Shown: positions 1-6,450 of the stretch, piece after piece
Layout of the letters: every line of letters begins with the position of its first letter
Position numbering within the stretch: the first letter of the stretch is position 1
From: Sneathiella sp.
GTDB lineage: Bacteria > Pseudomonadota > Alphaproteobacteria > Sneathiellales > Sneathiellaceae
Length of the DNA: 10,552 nucleotides
Direction: 5' to 3'
NCBI GenBank assembly: GCA_002732675.1
Contig: NVRR01000089.1
Span: 1 to 10,552 of the forward strand
Notes under the pieces: generated by a model
Seen by the model: only the letters and a program-made list of their open reading frames with translations
Databases searched by the model: none
What the model was told of the DNA's origin: nothing
Program-made: the position numbers and the translations under genes

Positions 1-1201
1 ACCGTTCAGAAACCATGTCCGCAATCATCCGCCCGGTTTTCGGGCCCGCCGTAAGGCCGATATGATGATGGCCGAAAGCAAATAGGACAGCCGGATGGTT
101 GGGCGATGCCCCCAAGAATGGCAGGCTGTCCGCCGGAGCGGGCCGATGCCCCAGCCATTCCGACTTGTCCTCAAATTCTATCCCTGGATAAAGGTTGCGC
201 AAGCCTTGCTCTAACAACCTGATAGGCGCCTTGCTCGCCGGGGCGTCCAACCCACCAAACTCGACAATTCCGGCGGTCCGCAATCCATCGCTCATGGGGG
301 TTGCGACGAATTTGGCGTCTGCGACCATATAGGGGCATGGCGGCTTGATATTGGTGCCGCGATAATGAATATGATAGCCGCGCTCGGTTTCCAGCGGGAT
401 CCGGTGTCCAAGCTGTTCTGCCAGCCGGGCCGACCAGGCACCGCCCGCGATGACCACCTTATCAAAACTCTCTTCCGCGCCGTTAAAGGCAAGTGTTGTC
501 CCACCGTCACCAGACTGAACAGCCGAGACATCGGCGCGAATTATCCGCCCGCCCTGCCCTTCAAAATGCCGTGCCAGTGCCTTCACATAACCGCCAGGAT
601 CAGTGATATGGCCATGATCCGTCATCTTGTAGCCAAACCCATAGCGATTCCCCAACGCCGGGTCATTGTCCTTTAAGTCCGCGCGGTCCATGGCGATACC
701 GTCAAAGCCGTGCTTTTGTCGAAGTGACCAGACGTAGCCGTCCTTTTCAAATCCGCCGCGATCCCGATAGAGAAAGATATAGTCCCCGGTTTGCACGAAT
801 TTCTCGGCTTCCGTACCCTGCGCCAGCGCCAAATGCTCATTGACGGAATCTTCGAGAAGCGGCGCTAGGCCATCGGCAATTTTCTGAACATGCGCGTCCG
901 TGCTGTAGCTCAAATATTCCCGCAGCCAAGGCATAATGCGAAGAAGGTAGGACCAACGCAAGAACAGCGGCTGCTCTGGGCTCATTAACATTTTGGGCGC
1001 TTTTTTAAGGATGCCCGGCGTTGGCACGGGCACCATGCCGCAGCGAGCCAGAACGCCGCCATTGCCAAAGCTGGTGCCTTCGCCCGGTGGCAAGCGGTCA
1101 ATAACTGTTACCCGGTGCCCGTCGCGGCGCAGCCATTCCGCCGATGAAATCCCGACGATCCCGGCACCAATGACAGCGACTGATTTTGCCTCCTCCGGCA
1201 T
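1..1201 (-). CDS. DadA-type FAD-dependent D-amino-acid dehydrogenase (3' end cut by window)
   Basis: FAD oxidoreductase of the DAO/DadA family, expected to oxidise a D-amino acid (or a cyclic/secondary amine such as a hydroxyproline) to an imino/2-oxo acid, passing electrons to the respiratory chain. The 400 visible codons have the N-terminal Rossmann motif GAGIVG (residues 12-17) ending in an acidic residue (VIDR, 33-36), the family's TSFGNGG stretch (43-49), and the C-terminal GHRPAPADSLPFLG and FGHHHIGLTAGPKTG segments that close the FAD site. The family is usually about 410-420 residues, so only a short tail is missing. The start ATG at 1201 follows GGGAGTAGGGA and lies 3 bases after the stop of the upstream gene, so it is the third gene of a leftward operon with the ThDP and enolase-family enzymes. 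The true substrate is unknown; alanine is not implied by the context. Confidence 0.88.
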   Translation of the reverse strand, partial: MPEEAKSVAVIGAGIVGISSAEWLRRDGHRVTVIDRLPPGEGTSFGNGGVLARCGMVPVPTPGILKKAPKMLMSPEQPLFLRWSYLLRIMPWLREYLSYSTDAHVQKIADGLAPLLEDSVNEHLALAQGTEAEKFVQTGDYIFLYRDRGGFEKDGYVWSLRQKHGFDGIAMDRADLKDNDPALGNRYGFGYKMTDHGHITDPGGYVKALARHFEGQGGRIIRADVSAVQSGDGGTTLAFNGAEESFDKVVIAGGAWSARLAEQLGHRIPLETERGYHIHYRGTNIKPPCPYMVADAKFVATPMSDGLRTAGIVEFGGLDAPASKAPIRLLEQGLRNLYPGIEFEDKSEWLGHRPAPADSLPFLGASPNHPAVLFAFGHHHIGLTAGPKTGRMIADMVSER

Positions 1202-1204
1202 TCC

Positions 1205-2320
1205 CTACTCCCGTATAACCGTGGCTTTTGCCCGGATTTTTTTTTCATTTACAGCGACGCCTAGACCGCTTGCGGTCGGCACCTGAACCTTGCCATTATC
1301 GCAAGCAAAAGGCGCATCCAGAATATCTTCTGTCAGATAGTATCGGGCCTGATAAAACTCGCAGCCCAACGATATATTCTCCGTTGCGGCAATCATATGC
1401 GTGCCCGCGAGATGCGCCAAACCGGATTCGAACATATCGCCGCCATAGCAGCCAATCCCGACAGCTTTTCCCACCGCAGCGACATCCTGAGCGGCCCGCA
1501 TACCACCGGATTTCATGATTTTGATACTGAAAAGGTCCGCGATTCGAGCATTCGCGGCGCGATAGGCGTCCACAGCATTGAACACGCTCTCATCGGCCAT
1601 AATCGGAATGTCCATCGCCGCCGTGATCGCCGCCATGGCCTGCCAGTTATCGGCGGGCACCGGTTGTTCGATAAATGTCGGGCTGAATGTCGCGATATCA
1701 CGTAAGCGCGGAAGGGCTTCGTGAGCCACAAGGCCCTGATTATAGTCAACGCGGATATCCACTTCGGGAAAATCACGACGCAGCTCTTCAAGGCGCATGA
1801 TGTCAAATTCATGGGTGGCGAACCCGGTTTTGATCTTAAAAATGCGGATTCCGTCGTCGGTAGCCCGTTGGGCCAGCTCGCGGTCTCGGCCAAAGTCGGG
1901 ATCGGCAATAGAAATACTAAGCGGAATTTCGTCGCGGACACGGCCGCCCAACAATTCCGAAACGGGAAGGCCGCATTGCTGCCCGTATAAATCATAAAGC
2001 GCCATTTCAAGGGCGGCTTTGGCCTCGGGGCTTCCGGCAACGGCTTTCACCGCCTTTGCCATGATCTTGGCAACATCAGCCGCAGGATGACCTACAACAA
2101 AAGGGCGGAAATGTTTGTCCAGTGCCCCCGCTGCGGCCTCAGCCGTGCCGGTAAAAACCGGCCAGGGAGACGCCTCCCCCCATCCACTTCGGCCATCGGT
2201 ATCTTTTAACTGCACAAAAACATTGTCGATCCCGCCCTCGACCGAGCCAACGCCGTGGTGCCGGGGGGTTTGCACTCCCAACGTAGCGATATAGACGCTC
2301 ATATGTGTGATGAGAGACAT
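1205..2320 (-). CDS. Enolase-superfamily enzyme, muconate cycloisomerase (MLE)-like
   Basis: A 371-residue member of the mandelate racemase/muconate lactonizing enzyme group, which removes a proton alpha to a Mg2+-bound carboxylate and then racemises, cycloisomerises or dehydrates. Visible are the N-terminal capping domain (about 8-130) and the barrel with KIK (K162, K164), metal ligands D192 (VDYN), E218 (FIEQP) and D243/E244 (ADES), the opposite-face lysine K267 (SIKIMKSGG), and a late CYGGDMFESG segment (291-300). The C-terminal part (LTEDILDAPF... SGLGVAVNE) resembles catechol-type muconate cycloisomerases. No catechol dioxygenase or lactone isomerase is nearby, and the neighbours are amino-acid-type enzymes, so a true muconate role is doubtful; an epimerase or hydroxyproline-type dehydratase is as likely. 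Start chosen at 2320, one base after the upstream stop; an alternative ATG is at 2302. A run of nine A on the coding strand (1237-1245) lies near the 3' end. Confidence 0.88.
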   Translation of the reverse strand: MSLITHMSVYIATLGVQTPRHHGVGSVEGGIDNVFVQLKDTDGRSGWGEASPWPVFTGTAEAAAGALDKHFRPFVVGHPAADVAKIMAKAVKAVAGSPEAKAALEMALYDLYGQQCGLPVSELLGGRVRDEIPLSISIADPDFGRDRELAQRATDDGIRIFKIKTGFATHEFDIMRLEELRRDFPEVDIRVDYNQGLVAHEALPRLRDIATFSPTFIEQPVPADNWQAMAAITAAMDIPIMADESVFNAVDAYRAANARIADLFSIKIMKSGGMRAAQDVAAVGKAVGIGCYGGDMFESGLAHLAGTHMIAATENISLGCEFYQARYYLTEDILDAPFACDNGKVQVPTASGLGVAVNEKKIRAKATVIRE

Positions 2321-2321
2321 C

Positions 2322-4025
2322 TTAAGCCACCCACTCACTAACAGGTGCATTTGCATCCTGCAGCGGCTGGCTGATTATATCGATTAAGGTCGGGCCATCA
2401 TGCTCGATGGCTTCCTTCATTACCCGATTGAGGTCCGCAGGATTTTCAACCCGCCAGGATTTAATCCCGAAAGCAGCCGCGACCGCCGCATGATCTGTCA
2501 CATTAAAATCCACATTATAATAGCGCTCATTAAACCCGGTTTTCTGCCCAGCCTTGATCCAGCCAAATACGGAGTTGGAAAAGACAATGAATGTGATCGG
2601 CATCTTATAGCGGGTCACCGTTTCAAACTCGCCGACGCTGAACCCAAAAGATCCATCCCCCATCACCGATACCACCTTGGTGCCGGGGCGTCCTACTTGT
2701 GCGCCAACAGCTGCCGATAATGCATATCCCAGCGCCCCATGGGCACGGTTGGAGATAAAATGCCGACCCGCCTGCCGCCAGGGCTTGAACCCGGAGAAAT
2801 AGGGGCAGGGCGTACCGGGATCGGCCACAACAACCGCGTCATCGGGAAGAACACGGTCCAGCTCGGCGATCACCCGTTCAGGCTTAATGGGACTATCGTC
2901 GGAGCGGGCGAGTATGTCAAAAGCATCGAATTTGATCTTTTTAGCCGCAGCGACTTTTGCGGCACCGCCAAAGCCTTTGGGCGCGATACCGCTCATATCC
3001 AACGCCGCGTTCAAGGCCTCCAGCGCCAATCGTGCATCGCCGACCAGAGCTACTTTTGTCGGGTAAATGGCAGAGATTACTTCCGGATCACTGTCAATAT
3101 GAACAATGGGTGTGCCGATAGGCGGTGACCGCCAGCGCTCAGTTGTCACGGAACCCGCCCGACAGCTGATAAATATCACCAGATCGGCGTCATCGACGAC
3201 GGCGCGCGTTGCGGGGACGCCCCCGTTGGAGCCGACAACACCGAGGCAATTGGGATGGCTGTCCGCGAGACTGCCCTGCCCGGAAACTGTTGTCGCAACA
3301 ACTATATCAAGTCGTTCTGCCAATTGCTGTAACGCCGCCTCCCCGCTGGAAATAACAACGCCGCCGCCAACAATGATCACTGGGTTTTTGGCGGATAGAA
3401 TTTTATCCAGCGCCGCCTCAACCGCTTTCGGATCGGGACCCGAGGGCCAGGCCGGAAAATGACCGAAATCAGACTGTGCCCAGATGTCTTCGTCGGGCAC
3501 ACCATCTTTTTGTATATCGAACGGAAGCGCAAGATGGGCCGACCCTGGCCGACCCGTCGTCATGGCTCGAAAAGCGTTTCTCACCATGCCGGGCAGTCGC
3601 TCCGACGTATCAATGACACCGTTCCATTTGGTCAATGGCTTCATCAGCGCCCCTTGATCTAGCTCCGTCAGGGGATATTTACCCAAAGAGGAGACCGACA
3701 CATCTGTTGTGATGCCAAGGACGGGAATGGAGGAATCGTTCGCTTCCGCGAGGCCCGGCAGGATATAAGTGGCGCCGCCGCCGGATGGCCCTTCGGCAAC
3801 ACCAACTTTCCCGGTTACCCGCGCATAGGCGTCGGCCATATAGGTCGCATGGCGTTCGTCACGCGTCAGAAAATGGGTGATGCCGTGATCCAGGATATGC
3901 AGCGCGTCATAGAATGGCAGCGACGTATCACCGCATAATCCGAACATATGGGTCACCCCATGCGCCTGAAGCATACGGACCATGGCCTCCGCTCCGGAAA
4001 CCATGTTTCTGCCATCCATTGTCAT
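2322..4025 (-). CDS. ThDP-dependent enzyme, acetolactate synthase/2-oxo acid decarboxylase-like
   Basis: A 567-residue thiamine-diphosphate enzyme with the usual three domains: the N-terminal PYR domain (about 8-175) with the cofactor-activating glutamate E57 in RDERHA, the central domain (about 198-345, with IIVGGGVV), and the C-terminal PP domain (about 390-555) with the Mg2+/ThDP motif from MGDGS (455-459) to FSN (482-484). Such enzymes decarboxylate 2-oxo acids or join/split acyl groups; the exact reaction cannot be assigned. A ThDP enzyme is a natural partner for the 2-oxo acid that a D-amino-acid dehydrogenase would form. It is the first gene of the leftward operon. The start ATG at 4025 has CGGGAAGA five bases upstream; a second in-frame ATG at 4019 is possible. 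No frameshift is seen and the length is normal for the family. Confidence 0.9.
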   Translation of the reverse strand: MTMDGRNMVSGAEAMVRMLQAHGVTHMFGLCGDTSLPFYDALHILDHGITHFLTRDERHATYMADAYARVTGKVGVAEGPSGGGATYILPGLAEANDSSIPVLGITTDVSVSSLGKYPLTELDQGALMKPLTKWNGVIDTSERLPGMVRNAFRAMTTGRPGSAHLALPFDIQKDGVPDEDIWAQSDFGHFPAWPSGPDPKAVEAALDKILSAKNPVIIVGGGVVISSGEAALQQLAERLDIVVATTVSGQGSLADSHPNCLGVVGSNGGVPATRAVVDDADLVIFISCRAGSVTTERWRSPPIGTPIVHIDSDPEVISAIYPTKVALVGDARLALEALNAALDMSGIAPKGFGGAAKVAAAKKIKFDAFDILARSDDSPIKPERVIAELDRVLPDDAVVVADPGTPCPYFSGFKPWRQAGRHFISNRAHGALGYALSAAVGAQVGRPGTKVVSVMGDGSFGFSVGEFETVTRYKMPITFIVFSNSVFGWIKAGQKTGFNERYYNVDFNVTDHAAVAAAFGIKSWRVENPADLNRVMKEAIEHDGPTLIDIISQPLQDANAPVSEWVA

Positions 4026-4041
4026 CTCATTCTTCCCGCAA

Positions 4042-4065
4042 ACTGTATTTCTAATTGTATACAGT
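4042..4065. promoter_or_regulatory. Putative GntR operator, inverted repeat in front of the ThDP operon
   Basis: ACTGTAT (4042-4048) and ATACAGT (4059-4065) form a perfect 7-base inverted repeat with a 10-base spacer. The right arm sits in TTGTATACAGTATTG (4055-4069), which recurs with 13 of 15 matches at 4173-4187 beside the regulator's own start. Short AT-rich palindromes containing GTATAC-like cores are typical of FadR/VanR-type GntR operators. The site covers the likely transcription start of the leftward operon, suggesting repression. Confidence 0.55.
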
Positions 4066-4093
4066 ATTGCACATAACTTCTATACACCGTCAA
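4066..4093 (-). promoter_or_regulatory. Candidate promoter of the leftward catabolic operon
   Basis: On the minus strand TTGACG (4093-4088) and TGCAAT (4071-4066) are spaced by 16 bases, giving a reasonable sigma-70-type match in the -35 box and a weak one in the -10 box. The start site would fall near 4058, inside the putative operator. This is a visual match only. Confidence 0.35.
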
Positions 4094-4131
4094 TAGCATT
4101 CTTTACAACGTGTTTAAAACTGTAATTTATC

Positions 4132-4161
4132 TTGAAATTTTCCCCCAACCGTTGGTATAAT
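4132..4161 (+). promoter_or_regulatory. Candidate promoter of the GntR-racemase unit
   Basis: TTGAAA (4132-4137) and TATAAT (4156-4161) are separated by 18 bases, close to the sigma-70 consensus. Transcription would begin near 4168, just ahead of the repeat at 4173-4190 and about 30 bases before the regulator ATG at 4199. A bound regulator at the repeat would block this promoter, consistent with autoregulation. Confidence 0.5.
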
Positions 4162-4172
4162 TTCCTCACCAA

Positions 4173-4190
4173 TTGAATACAGTACTGGAT
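4173..4190. promoter_or_regulatory. Putative GntR operator at the regulator's own start
   Basis: TTGAATACAGTACTG (4173-4187) matches 4055-4069 at 13 of 15 positions. Its core ATACAGT-ACTGGAT (4177-4190) is a palindrome with one mismatched pair, and CAGTACTG (4180-4187) is exact. It lies directly downstream of the candidate TATAAT and 8 bases before the GntR start codon. Confidence 0.55.
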
Positions 4191-4198
4191 ACAAAGCA

Positions 4199-4888
4199 AT
4201 GATTCCTGCCGAAGAAAAGACGTCAAGCCATGTGGTTCGTCTTTACGATCATATCAAGGACAAGGCCATTTCCTTTGCTTTCAAGCCGGGCGAGCGCATT
4301 AATGAAGTGGATCTGGCGAAGAAATTGGGGGCCAGCCGAACGCCGTTGCGAGAGGCGCTGAACCGGCTGACGGCTGAAGGCTTGCTCACCTTTGAGCGGG
4401 GACGAGGGTTTTTTTGTCGGGAGTTAAAACCACGGGAGATATTTGAGCTTTATCAGCTGCGCGCCACCTTGGAGACGGCGTCAGTCCGGCTCGCCTGCGA
4501 ACTGGCGACGGATGATGAATTGGAGGAAGTTAAAGGGTTTCTGATAGAAACAGGCACGGATCGTGGGTCACTTTCCAGCGAACAACTGGTGGAGTTTGAT
4601 GAAATCTTTCACGAACGCCTTGTTTCTTTTACCCGCAATTCTGAAATGACGCGGGTCTTGAACAATGTCAACGAGCGGATCAAGTTCTTCCGCTGGGTTG
4701 ATATGGACAACCGGCGTGATGAGACCCAGCATGAACACCGGAATATCCTCCGGGCTATTTGCGCCCGGGATGCTGACAAAGCCGCGGAATTGATGCAGCA
4801 GCATATTACCCGCCGCCTCGATCAGATTACCGCCGCCGTCAAGGAAGGCTTTGCCCGCATATATATGGGCGCGGAAGGGTTGGACTGA
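4199..4888 (+). CDS. GntR-family transcriptional regulator, FadR (FCD) subfamily
   Basis: A 229-residue DNA-binding regulator. The N-terminal winged helix-turn-helix (about 10-75) has the family's LAKKLGASRTPLREALNRL recognition region (39-57) and the wing GLLTFERGRGFF. The C-terminal all-helical FCD ligand domain (about 80-215) has candidate metal/ligand residues D134 and H138 (FDEIFHERL), H180 (QHEHRNIL) and H202 (QQHITRRL), typical of regulators that sense small carboxylates. It is divergent from the ThDP-led operon and cotranscribed with the racemase-family gene 5 bases downstream, so it most likely represses both units until a pathway substrate binds. The start at 4199 has only a weak ribosome site (GGA about 9 bases upstream), but the winged helix begins near residue 10, so a later start would damage it. 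Confidence 0.93.
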   Translation: MIPAEEKTSSHVVRLYDHIKDKAISFAFKPGERINEVDLAKKLGASRTPLREALNRLTAEGLLTFERGRGFFCRELKPREIFELYQLRATLETASVRLACELATDDELEEVKGFLIETGTDRGSLSSEQLVEFDEIFHERLVSFTRNSEMTRVLNNVNERIKFFRWVDMDNRRDETQHEHRNILRAICARDADKAAELMQQHITRRLDQITAAVKEGFARIYMGAEGLD

Positions 4889-4893
4889 TCGCC

Positions 4894-5649
4894 ATGACTG
4901 ACAACAACCCGAATATTCAATATGGCGGCAAAAGCCTTTTTGGCGCCAGCGTCGGCATCCTGATGCTTGATGCGCGCTTCCCCCGCATTCCGGGCGATAT
5001 GGGCAACGCCATGACCTGGCCTTTTCCTGTGCATTACAAGATTGTGCGCGGCGCCTCCCCGGATCGGGTCGTGCGGCAACAGGCGGAAGGGTTGTTGGGG
5101 CCGTTTATCGACGCGGCGCGCGAACTGGTCGCCGATGGCGCCGATGGTATTACCACCAACTGCGGGTTTTTGTCGTTATTTCAGGACGATATTGCGGCAG
5201 CCGTTGGCGTCCCCGTCGCAACGTCCTCTTTGATGCAGGTGAACATGATCCAGAGCCTGTTGCCACCTGCCAAGAAGGTCGGGATCCTCACAGTTTCTGC
5301 AGAAACCCTGACGGAGGCCCATTTGAAAGCCGCCAACGTTCCGCTAGAGACACCAGTGTTCGGCACCGAGAACGGACGGGGATTCAGCCGTTTCATCCTC
5401 AATAATGAAGAAAGCATGGATGTGGGCGCGGCCCGCGCCGACATAATCGATGCGGCCCGCGAGCTCGCAGCAACCTGCCCTGATCTTGGCGCTGTGTTGC
5501 TGGAATGTACGAATATGGTGCCTTATGCCGCGGATATCCGCCGCGAACTTGGTGTTCCTGTTTTTAGCATTTATACCTTTATCCTGTGGTTCCAGGCAGC
5601 GCTTATACCTCGAGCTTTCGAGAGCACCATTTTGGATTCAAGACGCTGA
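4894..5649 (+). CDS. Aspartate/glutamate/hydantoin racemase-family protein
   Basis: A 251-residue protein of the cofactor-independent two-cysteine racemase superfamily (aspartate and glutamate racemases, hydantoin racemase, maleate isomerase, arylmalonate decarboxylase). The two expected catalytic cysteines are present: C90 in GITTNCGFL and C205 in LLECTNMVPY, one in each pseudo-symmetric half. Having both favours a racemase/epimerase over a decarboxylase, which keeps only one. It follows the GntR gene by 5 bases and faces a D-amino-acid dehydrogenase in the divergent operon, so conversion of an L- to a D-amino acid, or epimerisation of a hydroxy-amino acid, is a reasonable guess; the substrate is not known. 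The last 12 bases overlap the 3' end of znuB on the other strand. Confidence 0.85.
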   Translation: MTDNNPNIQYGGKSLFGASVGILMLDARFPRIPGDMGNAMTWPFPVHYKIVRGASPDRVVRQQAEGLLGPFIDAARELVADGADGITTNCGFLSLFQDDIAAAVGVPVATSSLMQVNMIQSLLPPAKKVGILTVSAETLTEAHLKAANVPLETPVFGTENGRGFSRFILNNEESMDVGAARADIIDAARELAATCPDLGAVLLECTNMVPYAADIRRELGVPVFSIYTFILWFQAALIPRAFESTILDSRR

Positions 5650-6450
5650 TGACCGCCGCCGCCGAAGAAGAACAGAGATAAAGGAGAAGACGGCGAAGAT
5701 AATCGCCGCTGCCGTCACGATACTTGGGCCGGACGGCGTATCAAATTCCACTGAGCCTGAAATTCCCAACAAAACCGCGAGCAGCCCCAGCACCGCAGAT
5801 GCGATTGCCATATTTTCGGGCGAGGTGACCAGCCCCCGCGCCGTCGCCGCCGGGATGATCAGCATCGATGTAATCAGCAATATCCCGACAATGCGGATTG
5901 ATACAGCCACCACAATGGTCATCAGTAACATAAGCAGGATATTGCTCCAGACTGTATTGACCCCTTCGGCGCGGGCCAGATCTTCGTGAACCGTCATCAA
6001 CGTCAAAGACGACCAGTTGGCCAGCAACAACCCGATTACGACAACGCCGCCGCCATAAATCCAGTACAGATCACTCGTTTGCACGGTAAGAATATCGCCG
6101 AACAGATAGCTGTGAAGATCAAAACGCGCGGTCTCCAGGAAGCTAATGGCGACCATGCCGATGGACAGTGCCGCATGAGCAAGAATGCCGAGAAGCGTGT
6201 CCGTCGCCAGGACTTTTCGTTGCTGCAGCCAGACCAGCAGAAACGCAAAAACCGAACAGACGATGATTATCCCAAGATTGACATTGATACCGTAGAGAAG
6301 CCCGAGGGCAATGCCAAGAAGCGCACTATGGGCCAATGAGTCGCCAAAATAGGCCATCCGCCGCCAAACCACGAAACAACCAAGGGGTCCTGCGACCAGC
6401 GCGACACCAACGCCCGCCAGCACGGCACGCAGGATAAAATCATCCGGCAT
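5638..6450 (-). CDS. znuB: Zinc ABC transporter permease ZnuB
   Basis: A 270-residue inner-membrane permease of the ABC-3 (metal) family that moves Zn2+ from periplasmic ZnuA into the cytosol with energy from ZnuC. It is almost wholly hydrophobic, with about eight transmembrane segments, and carries the conserved RRMAYFGDSLAHSALLG region (30-46), which contacts the ATPase and pathway, and the late LLITSMLIIPAATAR segment. The tail is arginine/serine-rich. The start was set at 6450 (MPDDFILRAV, preceded by GGGGAA): the open frame extends 19 codons further, but those codons are the His-rich end of znuC read in another frame. It overlaps znuC by 11 bases, implying translational coupling, and it ends inside the 3' end of the racemase-family gene on the opposite strand. 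Confidence 0.94.
   Translation of the reverse strand: MPDDFILRAVLAGVGVALVAGPLGCFVVWRRMAYFGDSLAHSALLGIALGLLYGINVNLGIIIVCSVFAFLLVWLQQRKVLATDTLLGILAHAALSIGMVAISFLETARFDLHSYLFGDILTVQTSDLYWIYGGGVVVIGLLLANWSSLTLMTVHEDLARAEGVNTVWSNILLMLLMTIVVAVSIRIVGILLITSMLIIPAATARGLVTSPENMAIASAVLGLLAVLLGISGSVEFDTPSGPSIVTAAAIIFAVFSFISVLLRRRRSSAS

Noticed and set aside
31..45. Hairpin GCCCG-GTTTT-CGGGC as a terminator
   Set aside because: It lies inside the conserved 3' coding part of the DadA-like gene, has no adequate T-run after the stem, and is explained by codon usage.
5450..5989. Plus-strand frame of 179 residues
   Set aside because: It is out of frame with the racemase-family gene and antisense to znuB, both of which have clear family motifs.
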